Assembly (NCBI GenBank): GCA_002404755.1
Contig: DHKI01000003.1
Coordinates: 15,042 to 79,041, forward strand
Direction of reading: 5' to 3'
Origin: Clostridiales bacterium UBA4698
GTDB lineage: Bacteria; Bacillota; Clostridia; TANB77; UBA1234
Length of the DNA: 64,000 nucleotides
Position 1 is the first letter of the stretch, and each line of letters starts with the position of its first letter. Below the pieces are notes generated by a model that did no database searches, was not told where the DNA came from, and saw nothing but the letters and a program-made list of their open reading frames with translations. Positions 1-8,085 of this stretch are shown piece by piece. Made by a program: the position numbers and the translations under genes.

Positions 1-563
1 TATTTTCACCAGAAACGCTAAAAGTAACGCTCTTTAAACCTGCACCATCACCTTCTAAATAATCAAGTTCTTCTAACTTGTAATCGTTTTTTTCAGCCCA
101 CATAGAATACATTCTATAAAGCATCTCTGCCCAATCTTGTGCCTCAGTTCCACCTGCACCTGGATGAATTGTAATTATTGCATTATCCTTATCATGTTTT
201 CCTGAAAGTAAACTTTCAACTTCTAGATTATCTATTTTTTTAGATAATTTCTTCACATTGCCTTTTACTTCTGGAACAACACTCTCGTCATTTGCTTCAT
301 TGCCAAGTTCAATAAGAACCATTGTATCAGAAAGCATATTATATATCTCTTCAAATTTTGTTACACTATTTTTTAATGTTTTTATTTCTTGTAATACTTT
401 AGTTGACTTTTCTGTATCTTGCCAAAAATCGTTGTCCTTTGTCTCTTCTTCTAGTTCGGCGATTTTATTTTTCTTACCATCGATGTCAAAGAGAATCCCT
501 CAATTCATTTAATTTTTTCTCATATTCTTTAAGCGTTAGATTTGCTTCTTCTAACTCTAGCAT
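1..563 (-). CDS. prfB: Peptide chain release factor 2, 5' part (programmed +1 frameshift)
   Basis: Release factor 2 ends translation at UGA and UAA codons on the ribosome. Only the N-terminal part is present; the gene runs off the window at base 1. The ATG at 563 follows an AGAAGG ribosome site. Codon 26 is an in-frame TGA inside CTT TGA C (491-485), preceded by a GAGGG purine run. A +1 slip there opens the frame that continues to base 1 and carries the family signature HPGAGGTEAQDW. This is the classical autoregulatory shift of RF2: scarce RF2 lets the ribosome slip and make more. It should not be confused with the CGG-linked shifts elsewhere in this window. No CGG codon is present in the visible part. 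Confidence 0.95.
485..503 (-). promoter_or_regulatory. RF2 programmed +1 frameshift site
   Basis: On the minus strand the bases read TTGAGGGATTCTCTTTGAC. They combine a Shine-Dalgarno-like GAGGG, the slippery CTT and an in-frame TGA followed by C. This matches the known RF2 shift cassette, with the stop at codon 26. Confidence 0.93.
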
Positions 564-653
564 TAAATCACATCCTTCTAAACATTGTCTATTTATTATA
601 TTACAAATTGCCAAATGTTGCAATCTCATATATTTATTCATCTATCAAAACAT

Positions 654-696
654 AAAAAGCATGATGTAGAGAAATTTCTCTATATCATGCTTTTTA
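654..696 (-). terminator. Hairpin terminator after the 710-1066 gene
   Basis: A near-perfect inverted repeat (AAAAAGCATGATGTAGAGAAA with its complement) ends in a T-run on both strands. It separates the small gene upstream from prfB. Confidence 0.8.
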
Positions 697-709
697 TATT
701 AGGGGTTGA

Positions 710-1066
710 CTACCTGCAACTCTCGACTATTTCTTTTAGCCCTACCAGTGAATAATAAGACCAAGTGGGAATATTCTCATCTAACTTTAAGGTTCTTTGC
801 CGCCTGAAAGCCTCTTGTAGTGCTGCGAAGCGACGTTCTGATAATCGCTGCCACTCCATTATATTTTGGACGAACTCGTATATGTCCCAATTATACACGG
901 ATCCGTCGGCTGCCCTAACGGTTAAGTACAAATTTGCTGGAATAAGATATCCGGTTCCATCTTCAGTTTCAACCGCATTTACTGGAATAACACCGTTGCA
1001 GATGTCACTCTTAGAGAGACGTCTACCTTTAACCCAATTTAACCGTAAAAAAATAACTTCCATCAT
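710..1066 (-). CDS. Hypothetical protein, 118 aa, foreign-looking
   Basis: I do not recognise a family. The soluble 118-residue product has no signal peptide and is rich in Arg and aromatic residues; the second half looks helical (residues about 62-95). The first of two ATGs (1066) lies 8 bases after AGGAGG. The gene stands alone with its own strong promoter (1128-1155) and terminator. Its base and codon use differ from its neighbours: it uses CGG for Arg twice (TTA CGG TTA and AGG CGG CAA), a codon not read as Arg in the ordinary genes of this window. A +1 slip at the first CGG would hit a stop at once, so the frame must be read straight. It is probably a recent import with unknown function. 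Confidence 0.6.
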   Translation of the reverse strand: MMEVIFLRLNWVKGRRLSKSDICNGVIPVNAVETEDGTGYLIPANLYLTVRAADGSVYNWDIYEFVQNIMEWQRLSERRFAALQEAFRRQRTLKLDENIPTWSYYSLVGLKEIVESCR

Positions 1067-1115
1067 TGTGGAGTCCTCCTATAAAAAAGTTTTTTTATAT
1101 TTTATAAACTTATCG

Positions 1116-1128
1116 TTTACGGTGTAAA
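1116..1128 (-). promoter_or_regulatory. Possible operator, TTTAC-N3-GTAAA
   Basis: A small palindrome, TTTACGGTGTAAA, abuts the -10 box of the promoter for the 710-1066 gene. The position would suit a repressor, but this rests on symmetry alone. Confidence 0.3.
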
Positions 1129-1155
1129 TTATATCACGTCAACATAAAAAGTCAA
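1128..1155 (-). promoter_or_regulatory. Promoter of the 710-1066 gene
   Basis: TTGACT and TATAAT are separated by 16 bases on the minus strand. This is a close match to the vegetative sigma-A consensus. Confidence 0.8.
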
Positions 1156-1217
1156 TATTTTTTGTAATTTTTGTACATAGCGATAGTAATAATAGCATTT
1201 TAGCTTGATTTAAACAC

Positions 1218-1253
1218 AAAAATAGAGTATACCCATCTGATATACTCTATTTA
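1218..1253 (-). terminator. secA terminator
   Basis: The inverted repeat AATAGAGTATA / TATACTCTATT lies just downstream of the secA stop and is followed by a T-run on the minus strand. Confidence 0.8.
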
Positions 1254-1268
1254 TTAATTGTTTTGGTT

Positions 1269-3998
1269 TTATGCGTTTTTGCCACAACATTGCTTATACT
1301 TTTTACCGCTTCCACATGGACAAGGGTCATTTCTTCCTACTTTTTCTGACTTATTTGTTTTTGGTTGTGGTTTTTCTGGTCCTCCAGCTTGTTGTGCTGC
1401 TTGCATGTTCATCACCATATTTCTAATTAGGTTTACTCTTTCTACTTTTTCTCTTGGTACTAAATGCAACATTGTTTTCACAACAGTTTCGTCTATGCTT
1501 GATGTCATTTCATTAAAGTAATCATAGCTCTCTCTTTGGAATTCTACAACTGGATCCTTTTGTGCATATCCTTGTAATCTTACGCTTTCCTTTAATTGTT
1601 CCATTGCATCTAGATAATCAATCCATTTTTCATCAACAGTTCTTAAAACTACAATTCTTTCTAATTCTCTTACTCTATCGCCAAGTTCCTTTTCTTTCTC
1701 TTCGTATTTTTCCTTAGCTAATTCTAATACTTTCTCTTTTATTACTTCTGAATCTCTTTCTTCTCCAACTTTATATTCTACTGTAAATGTTGTCTCTAAG
1801 TAATTTTCAAAAGCTTCTGTATTTACTGTTGAACTATCATAAACATTAAAGTATGAGTCAACAACTTCTTCAACAGTTCTCTTCAACATATTCATTATGT
1901 TGTCTCTTAAGTTTTCGCCTTCTAATACTTTTCTTCTCTCATCATAGATTATATGTCTTTGTTCATTCATTATATTGTCATATTGAAGGACATTCTTTCT
2001 GGCTTGATAATGTATAGATTCAATATTTTTTTGAGCTCTTTGTATTGCACTAGTAAGCATTCCCATTTCAAGTGGCATATCTTCTGGCATATTCATAGCA
2101 CTTGCAAGCGTTTGTATTCTTTCACCACCAAATAATTTCATCAAATCATCTTCAAGTGAAATATAAAATCTTGATTCACCAACGTCACCTTGACGACCAC
2201 TACGTCCTCTAAGCTGATTATCTATTCTTCTTGAATCGTGTCTTTCAGTACCTATGATTTTTAAACCACCTGCATTTATTACTTTTTCTCTGTCTTCCTT
2301 TACGTTTTTATCTAGCTTATCATATATTTCTTTATACTCTCTTCTAACTGCTAAAATATCTTCATCATCTGTCTCATTTAAACTTATGGCATTCATGATA
2401 ACATCTTCTGTATATCCACGTTTTTTCAATTCATGTTTTGCAAGTGCTTCTGTATTACCACCAAGCATTATATCTGTACCTCTACCTGCCATGTTTGTAG
2501 CTATTGTAACAGCACCAAACTTACCTGCTTGTGCAACAATTTCAGCTTCTTTCTCGTGATATTTAGCATTTAACACTTCATGCTTTATTCCTTCTTTTTT
2601 TAGCATGTCGCTTAGTTCTTCAGATTTTTCTATGTTTGTAGTTCCAACTAGCACTGGTTGTCCTTTTTCGTTACTAGCTCTAATATCCTTTACAACTTCA
2701 CGAAGTTTTGCTCTTCTAGTTCTATATACTAAGTCGTTTTTGTCATCTCTTATCATAGGTCTGTTAGTTGGAATTTCAACAACATCTAGCCCATATATCT
2801 CTCTAAATTCCTCTTCTTCTGTAAGAGCTGTACCTGTCATACCACAAAGCTTATTGTATAGCTTGAAGTAATTTTGGAAAGTGATTGTTGCAAGTGTTTT
2901 ATTCTCATTTGCAACTTTTACGTTTTCTTTAGCTTCTATAGCTTGGTGTAATCCTTCGCTATATCTTCTTCCATACATTATTCTTCCTGTATGCTCATCG
3001 ACTATTAAAACCTCTCCATCTTTGACAATATAATCTACATCTCTCTTCATTACACCATTTGCGGCTAATGCTTTATTTATATGATGAAGTAGTGTCATAT
3101 TATCCAAATCTGATAAGTTCTCAACACCGAAGTATTTCTCAGCCTTCTTTGTACCAGTACTTGTTAATGTAGCTCTTCTTGTTTTCAAATCTACAATATA
3201 GTCATATTGCATATCTTCTTCAGATTCTTCTTCTTTGTTATCGTCTTTAGTTATTACTTTAGCTTTCAAGCCCTTTACAAATTTATCCGCTGTTTTATAT
3301 AATTCATTAGCCTTATCTGATGGTCCTGAAATAATAAGCGGTGTACGAGCTTCATCAATTAAAATACTATCTATCTCATCGACAATCGCATAATTTAACT
3401 CTCTTTGAACCATTTGATTTTTTTGTATAACCATATTGTCTCTTAAGTAATCGAAACCAAATTCATTATTTGTTCCATATGTTATATCTGCAGCATATGC
3501 AGCCTTTCTATCTTCTGGAGATAAATCATGTAATATAAGTCCTACGCTCAAACCAAGGAAATTATATAGTTTTCCCATTTCTTCTCCTTGTGTTCTAGCT
3601 AAGTAATCATTTACTGTAACTAGATGTGCACCTTTACCTTCTAACGCATTTAAATACAATGCTAGTGAAGCTGTTAATGTTTTTCCTTCACCTGTTTTCA
3701 TTTCTGCTATTCTTCCTTGATGCAAAATTATTGCACCCATCAATTGAACATCAAAAGGTCTTTTGCCAAATACTCTTTTTGAGCCTTCTCTTGCAACCGC
3801 ATATGCTTCAACTAAAATATCATTTAGTGTTTGTCCGTTTGCAAGTCTGCTTTTGAATTCATCTGTTTTTGCTCTTAGCTCTGCATCTGATAATTTTTCC
3901 ATCTCTGGTTCTAATTTATTTATGTCATCTACATAATGTCTTATTTTATTAATTTCTTTCTCACTATAACTTTTAAAAAGTTTACTTAAAAAACCCAT
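1269..3998 (-). CDS. secA: Preprotein translocase ATPase SecA
   Basis: SecA is the ATP-driven motor that pushes unfolded proteins through the SecYEG channel at the membrane. The 909-residue product has the Walker A motif KTGEGKT (about residues 101-107), the DEAD-type VDEIDSILIDEARTP, and the C-terminal zinc motif CPCGSGKKYKQCC that binds SecB or ribosomes. The length is typical. The ATG at 3998 follows AGGAGG with good spacing. It lies between rpoZ, from which a long hairpin separates it, and a foreign-looking gene. It has its own terminator, so it is probably transcribed alone. No in-frame CGG was seen in its 909 codons. Confidence 0.98.
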   Translation of the reverse strand: MGFLSKLFKSYSEKEINKIRHYVDDINKLEPEMEKLSDAELRAKTDEFKSRLANGQTLNDILVEAYAVAREGSKRVFGKRPFDVQLMGAIILHQGRIAEMKTGEGKTLTASLALYLNALEGKGAHLVTVNDYLARTQGEEMGKLYNFLGLSVGLILHDLSPEDRKAAYAADITYGTNNEFGFDYLRDNMVIQKNQMVQRELNYAIVDEIDSILIDEARTPLIISGPSDKANELYKTADKFVKGLKAKVITKDDNKEEESEEDMQYDYIVDLKTRRATLTSTGTKKAEKYFGVENLSDLDNMTLLHHINKALAANGVMKRDVDYIVKDGEVLIVDEHTGRIMYGRRYSEGLHQAIEAKENVKVANENKTLATITFQNYFKLYNKLCGMTGTALTEEEEFREIYGLDVVEIPTNRPMIRDDKNDLVYRTRRAKLREVVKDIRASNEKGQPVLVGTTNIEKSEELSDMLKKEGIKHEVLNAKYHEKEAEIVAQAGKFGAVTIATNMAGRGTDIMLGGNTEALAKHELKKRGYTEDVIMNAISLNETDDEDILAVRREYKEIYDKLDKNVKEDREKVINAGGLKIIGTERHDSRRIDNQLRGRSGRQGDVGESRFYISLEDDLMKLFGGERIQTLASAMNMPEDMPLEMGMLTSAIQRAQKNIESIHYQARKNVLQYDNIMNEQRHIIYDERRKVLEGENLRDNIMNMLKRTVEEVVDSYFNVYDSSTVNTEAFENYLETTFTVEYKVGEERDSEVIKEKVLELAKEKYEEKEKELGDRVRELERIVVLRTVDEKWIDYLDAMEQLKESVRLQGYAQKDPVVEFQRESYDYFNEMTSSIDETVVKTMLHLVPREKVERVNLIRNMVMNMQAAQQAGGPEKPQPKTNKSEKVGRNDPCPCGSGKKYKQCCGKNA

Positions 3999-4122
3999 CT
4001 TTATCCTCCTGTAACTGAATGTTTCTCTTTATTGCCTTAGATTCTCTATAGGCTGAACAATCTCTAGCAATTAAATACTGCAAAAACAACATGAATTGCA
4101 TTTTTGCTTTTATTTTTTATAT

Positions 4123-4205
4123 AAAAAAGGACAACTTAAAATTTGTTAGATGAATTATCTTACCCTCTTTTTACCATCTAACAAATTTAAAGAAGTCCCC
4201 TTTTT
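4123..4205 (-). terminator. Terminator of the yicC-remA-rpoZ operon
   Basis: A long inverted repeat pairs 4124-4152 with 4175-4203 and ends in TTTTTT on the minus strand. It directly follows the rpoZ stop codon. Confidence 0.8.
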
Positions 4206-4207
4206 AA

Positions 4208-4399
4208 TTATTTTTCTAATATTACTTTTCCTTCGTCTATTTCACAAGCAGCAGTTGTAACGTCTGATTCTGCCTTAACATTTGTTAATTTTGGACTTCC
4301 TTGTGAAATTTGTCTTGCTCTTTTAGCTGTTCCAATTACTAAAGAATACTTGCTTGGATTTCTCTTTAATAAACTTTGTAATGTAGGTCTAACTATCAT
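4208..4399 (-). CDS. rpoZ: RNA polymerase omega subunit
   Basis: Omega is the small subunit that helps the beta-prime chain fold and join RNA polymerase. The 63-residue product begins MIVRPTLQSLL and holds the conserved stretch YSLVIGTAKRARQI, in which the basic KRAR segment is typical. The ATG at 4399 lies after AAAGGAGG, while an upstream in-frame start at 4429 has no ribosome site. It sits 19 bases after remA, in the usual order yicC-remA-(gmk)-rpoZ, but guanylate kinase is missing between remA and rpoZ. Confidence 0.92.
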   Translation of the reverse strand: MIVRPTLQSLLKRNPSKYSLVIGTAKRARQISQGSPKLTNVKAESDVTTAACEIDEGKVILEK

Positions 4400-4418
4400 T
4401 TTTATTCCTCCTTTAAAA

Positions 4419-4694
4419 TTAATCTTCATTGTTTATACTTTCTTCAATATCCTCATCTGTACCTTTTTCTAATCTATTTGCAACTGTTTCTGGTTGAACT
4501 GCAGACAAAACAACATGATCACTGTCCATCATAATAACTGCCCTTGTTCTTCTTCCATAAGTAGCATCTACCAATTTTCCATTGTCTCTTGCATCTTGTA
4601 TTATTCTTTTTATTGGTGCTGACTCCGGTGAAACTATAGCAATAAGTCTATCTGCTGAAATTATGTTTCCAAAACCTATGTTTATAAATTTCAT
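4419..4694 (-). CDS. remA: RemA/DUF370 regulator
   Basis: RemA is a small DNA-binding protein that in Bacillus activates biofilm matrix and osmoprotection genes; in clostridia its targets are less known. The 91-residue product starts MKFINIGFGN and carries the family stretches AIVSPESAPIKRII and DATYGRRTRAVI. The ATG at 4694 follows AAGGAG. It lies 14 bases after yicC and before rpoZ, a conserved neighbourhood in Firmicutes. Confidence 0.93.
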   Translation of the reverse strand: MKFINIGFGNIISADRLIAIVSPESAPIKRIIQDARDNGKLVDATYGRRTRAVIMMDSDHVVLSAVQPETVANRLEKGTDEDIEESINNED

Positions 4695-4708
4695 TATATC
4701 ACTCCTTA

Positions 4709-5584
4709 TTACTCTATATTTTGTATTTGCTCTCTTATATTTTCTATTTCATTTTTCATCTCAACAACCAATTGAGTAATATCTAGACAATTTGCTTTTG
4801 AACCAATCGTATTCGTCTCTCGATTCATTTCTTGAAGTAAAAAGTCCAATTTCTTACCTATTGGTCCATCAGAATCTAACATATTTTCTAATGATTTTAT
4901 ATGACTTTTAAGTCTTGTTACTTCTTCGCATATACTCGACTTATCTGCAAATAAAACTATCTCCTGTCCTAATCTATTTTCATCCATAATTTCATTTGCC
5001 TTAAGCTCTATTGCTCTGTTTAATAGCTTTTCTCTATACTCTTCTAATAAGTTTGAAGACCTTTCTTCGGCCTTTTCTACATAACAACTTATCTTGGCTA
5101 GCCTATTTTTTATATCATCTGCCAATCTTTTTCCTTCTACTTCACGAGCTAAAGAAATACTATTTATCGCCATTTCCAAAGCTTTTTGAAGCTCGTTCCA
5201 ATATAGGTCCTCGTCCGAGTCAACATCAATAGTAACTATATCTGGCATCCTCATAATAGACGTTGCAGTAATATCGTCCGTGATTCCTAGAGTATTTACT
5301 AACTCTCTCATCTCTTTGACGTATATTTCTGCCAAACCTTTGTCTACTCTTATATTTCTGCCCTCGTCACTCATATTTACCAAAGAAATTGAAACATCTA
5401 TTTTTCCTCTTGAAAGATTCTTGGAAATATAACTTCTTATTTTATCTTCAATCGAAGAAAGATATCTTGGCATTCTTATTGATATATCATTATATCTATG
5501 ATTCACTGCCTTTATTTCAGCAGTATACTCTCTAGAATTGCTCTCGTATTTTCCAAGTCCAAAACCTGTCATACTTTTAATCAT
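4709..5584 (-). CDS. yicC: YicC family endoribonuclease
   Basis: YicC proteins are RNA endonucleases linked to small-RNA turnover and stationary-phase survival. The 291-residue product has the typical N-terminus MIKSMTGFG and AVNHRYNDISIRMPR, plus the C-terminal signature LLQEMNRETNTIGSKA. The ATG at 5584 lies 2 bases after the stop of the upstream membrane-protein gene, and its ribosome site (GAAGGGAAAG) lies inside that gene's end, which suggests translational coupling. It leads the yicC-remA-rpoZ group. Confidence 0.93.
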   Translation of the reverse strand: MIKSMTGFGLGKYESNSREYTAEIKAVNHRYNDISIRMPRYLSSIEDKIRSYISKNLSRGKIDVSISLVNMSDEGRNIRVDKGLAEIYVKEMRELVNTLGITDDITATSIMRMPDIVTIDVDSDEDLYWNELQKALEMAINSISLAREVEGKRLADDIKNRLAKISCYVEKAEERSSNLLEEYREKLLNRAIELKANEIMDENRLGQEIVLFADKSSICEEVTRLKSHIKSLENMLDSDGPIGKKLDFLLQEMNRETNTIGSKANCLDITQLVVEMKNEIENIREQIQNIE

Positions 5585-5586
5585 AA

Positions 5587-6009
5587 TTATTTTTTCTTTC
5601 CCTTCGATTTATTATCTTTCTCTTTCGCTTTTACGAATACAACAATTAATTTTATAATATAATATATTAAAAACCCTATTGGAAAAACAATATTCAATTT
5701 GTTAAACGGAAAAGCAAACTCTAAATATGTTCCTGGTAGTAAGGCTGCTGATATAGCAAGCACTGTCAATTCGATTCCGTACACACCAGTTGACATACTA
5801 TCTTTCTTGTATGCTCTTATGAACGTAATAATAGCAGCCAACAAAAATATTATGCCAAACACATTAATCCATTTAGTTACTGTTGGATAGCTATAATTAT
5901 ATATAGTAAAAGCACTATCTACTATTCCATAAAACACTTCTACTAAAAGTAACATCAATCCAACTCCGCAAAGTGAATCTATTAATTTGTTCTTATCCGT
6001 ATAATTCAT
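5587..6009 (-). CDS. Four-helix membrane protein, unknown
   Basis: I do not recognise a family. The 140-residue product has four hydrophobic segments (about residues 12-33, 46-64, 77-95 and 106-126) and a Lys-rich cytoplasmic tail ending GKKK. The ATG at 6009 follows AAAGGAG. It sits between rsmE and yicC with short gaps on both sides, so it is probably cotranscribed with them, but the context gives no clear role. Confidence 0.7.
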   Translation of the reverse strand: MNYTDKNKLIDSLCGVGLMLLLVEVFYGIVDSAFTIYNYSYPTVTKWINVFGIIFLLAAIITFIRAYKKDSMSTGVYGIELTVLAISAALLPGTYLEFAFPFNKLNIVFPIGFLIYYIIKLIVVFVKAKEKDNKSKGKKK

Positions 6010-6033
6010 TCTTTTTACTCCTTTTACTAATTA

Positions 6034-6777
6034 CTAAAGCTTATCTAATTCATATATAGCCATTGCAAGAGTTACAAAACCTGCTGTTTCAGTTCTTAAT
6101 ATCCTAGGACCTAAAGAAACTTTCTTCATGTTGGTTAATTCCGACAATACTTCTATATCACCATCAGAAAAACCACCCTCTGGACCTACGACAATAGCTA
6201 TATTTTTAACATTTTCATCCATATTTCTCAACACATTTTTTATATAATTTCCTTTTTCACACTCATATGGCACTATAACTATATCATATTTTGAAAGTTT
6301 TTCAATGTTATTTTTTAAATTAATTGCTTTTTCAACATATGGAATCTTTTGTCTACCACTTTGTGTAGCAGCCTCTTTTGCTATTTTTTGCCAACGTTCA
6401 ATCTTTTTACCTTCATTCTTCTCATCTAATTTAACAATTACCCTATCCATAATCACTGGTACAATGCCACCTACACCTAATTCTGTACACTTTTGTACAA
6501 TTAATTCCATCTTATCTGCCTTCGGCAAACCTTGGAAAAGTGTGATATTCACGTTAGGTTCCGTTGTATCATTTGATATTTTTAAGACATCTAATATTAT
6601 CTCATTTGGATTCATATCACTTATTTTAGTGTAAATTCTAGTGCCATCTTCATCACAAACCTCTATTTTATCTCCATTTTGATATCTTAAAACATTTTTT
6701 ATATGATTTACGTCTTCGCCTTGTATAATTATTTTATTTTCTTCTATTTGATTATTTTTTATATAAAAAGTAGACAT
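6034..6777 (-). CDS. rsmE: 16S rRNA (uracil-1498-N3)-methyltransferase
   Basis: RsmE methylates U1498 of 16S rRNA using S-adenosylmethionine. The 247-residue product has the knotted SPOUT-fold signature: VVGPEGGFSDGDIEVL and LGPRILRTETAGF near the C-terminus, and an N-terminal PUA-like part. The ATG at 6777 follows AAAGGAG. It lies 12 bases after dnaJ, a common arrangement in Firmicutes (dnaK-dnaJ-prmA-rsmE); prmA is missing here. Confidence 0.94.
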   Translation of the reverse strand: MSTFYIKNNQIEENKIIIQGEDVNHIKNVLRYQNGDKIEVCDEDGTRIYTKISDMNPNEIILDVLKISNDTTEPNVNITLFQGLPKADKMELIVQKCTELGVGGIVPVIMDRVIVKLDEKNEGKKIERWQKIAKEAATQSGRQKIPYVEKAINLKNNIEKLSKYDIVIVPYECEKGNYIKNVLRNMDENVKNIAIVVGPEGGFSDGDIEVLSELTNMKKVSLGPRILRTETAGFVTLAMAIYELDKL

Positions 6778-6789
6778 TAATTTCTCCTT

Positions 6790-7938
6790 TTAAAAGAATC
6801 TTCTTCTTTTTCCAGTTTCAAAGTTTTCTCCACTAATTTCTGCAAACTTCTTTAGTAGTTCTCTTTGCTCATTATTTAATTTCTTAGGTACATCTACAAT
6901 TACAGTAAAGTACAAGTCACCAACGCCTCTGCCATTTATGTTCTTTATTCCTTTACCCTTTAAAGTAAATATTGAACCTGTTTGTGTTCCTTCGGCCAGA
7001 TCATATTGCTCCTCACCAGTCAATGTAGGTACTTTTATTATCGCACCTAACGCTGCTTCAGCAAATGAAACATGGACATTGCAAAATATACTATCGCCTT
7101 TCCTTGTGAATATTGCATGATTTCTAACAGCTACAGTTATATATAGATTTCCAGCTGGACCACCACGAAGTCCTGGTTCACCTTCGCCATTTAATGATAT
7201 AACTTGACCATTATCAATTCCGGCTGGTATTGATACTTTAATTCTTCTTTGTTTTCTAACAGTACCTCTGCCCTTGCAAGTATCACATGGATTGCTTATA
7301 ACACTTCCTGTTCCTCCACAATTATCACAAGTTCTAACACTTGCAAAAGATCCAAGTATCGTATTTTGAGTAACTCTTACTTGTCCTGTGCCATTACAAA
7401 CCTTACAAGTCTCTGGTTTTGTGCCTGGTTTAGCACCTGTTCCTCCACAAGTATCGCATTGCTCTTCTCTATTTATTGTTATTTCTTTGCTAACACCAAA
7501 TGCTGCCTCTTCAAAAGTTATTTCAACTCTTACTTTTAAATCTCTTCCTCTTACTGGACCATTCCTAGAATTACGTCCTCTTGAACTGCCACCTCCGAAA
7601 AAAGACGAGAATATATCGTTCAAATCAAAGTCCACTCCAGAGAATCCTGCACCACCAGAGAAACCATCAAATCCGCTAAAGCCACTAAAATCACTAGAAT
7701 AACCATTAGCTCCACTATGTCCAAATTGGTCATACATATTACGTTTTTGCTTATCTGATAAGACTTCATATGCCTCATTTACTTCTTTGAATTTCTTTTC
7801 TGCTTCTTCTTTATTATCCGGATTTGCGTCTGGATGATATTTTTTAGCCAATTTTCTATATGCTTTCTTTAATTCCTCATCCGTTGCTGTTTTTGAAACA
7901 CCCAAAACCTCATAATAATCTCTTTTTTGTTCTGCCAT
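6790..7938 (-). CDS. dnaJ: Chaperone DnaJ
   Basis: DnaJ is the J-domain cochaperone that delivers unfolded proteins to DnaK and stimulates its ATPase. The 382-residue product has the J domain with the HPD motif (KYHPDANP, about residues 33-40), a Gly/Phe-rich linker (about 75-120), four CxxCxGxG zinc repeats (about 155-225) and the C-terminal substrate-binding part. The ATG at 7938 follows AAGGGGGA. A strong hairpin separates it from dnaK, and a promoter-like site plus half-CIRCE sequences lie just upstream, so it may have its own control. Confidence 0.97.
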   Translation of the reverse strand: MAEQKRDYYEVLGVSKTATDEELKKAYRKLAKKYHPDANPDNKEEAEKKFKEVNEAYEVLSDKQKRNMYDQFGHSGANGYSSDFSGFSGFDGFSGGAGFSGVDFDLNDIFSSFFGGGSSRGRNSRNGPVRGRDLKVRVEITFEEAAFGVSKEITINREEQCDTCGGTGAKPGTKPETCKVCNGTGQVRVTQNTILGSFASVRTCDNCGGTGSVISNPCDTCKGRGTVRKQRRIKVSIPAGIDNGQVISLNGEGEPGLRGGPAGNLYITVAVRNHAIFTRKGDSIFCNVHVSFAEAALGAIIKVPTLTGEEQYDLAEGTQTGSIFTLKGKGIKNINGRGVGDLYFTVIVDVPKKLNNEQRELLKKFAEISGENFETGKRRRFF

Positions 7939-7951
7939 TAATTAATCCCCC

Positions 7952-7972
7952 TTAGCACTTAAAAGCACTTAA
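7952..7972 (-). promoter_or_regulatory. Degenerate CIRCE-like half sites before dnaJ
   Basis: Two direct copies of AAGTGCT-like sequence lie against the dnaJ ribosome site. They resemble half of the CIRCE operator but lack the inverted arrangement, so HrcA binding is uncertain. Confidence 0.3.
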
Positions 7973-7980
7973 TCGCGCAA

Positions 7981-8008
7981 ATTATATATTTACACGAATA
8001 GACGACAA
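7981..8008 (-). promoter_or_regulatory. Possible dnaJ promoter
   Basis: TTGTCG and TATAAT lie 16 bases apart, with a good -10 and a moderate -35. The site lies after the dnaK hairpin and about 40 bases before the dnaJ start. Confidence 0.5.
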
Positions 8009-8051
8009 AAATGTCGCCTTATTCAAATATATAAATGTCTTTTCTAAACCA

Positions 8052-8072
8052 AGGGCGGATAAAATCCGCCCT
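8052..8072 (-). terminator. GC-rich hairpin between dnaK and dnaJ
   Basis: AGGGCGGAT and ATCCGCCCT form a strong stem with a 3-base loop. The T-run lies on the plus strand only, so on the minus strand it may be a partial terminator or an mRNA-stabilising end. Confidence 0.55.
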
Positions 8073-8085
8073 ATTTTTTAATTAA

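Noticed and set aside
485..491. prfB break at TGA as another member of the CGG shift set
   Set aside because: The stop is TGA after CTT with an upstream purine run. It is the known RF2 mechanism and involves no CGG.
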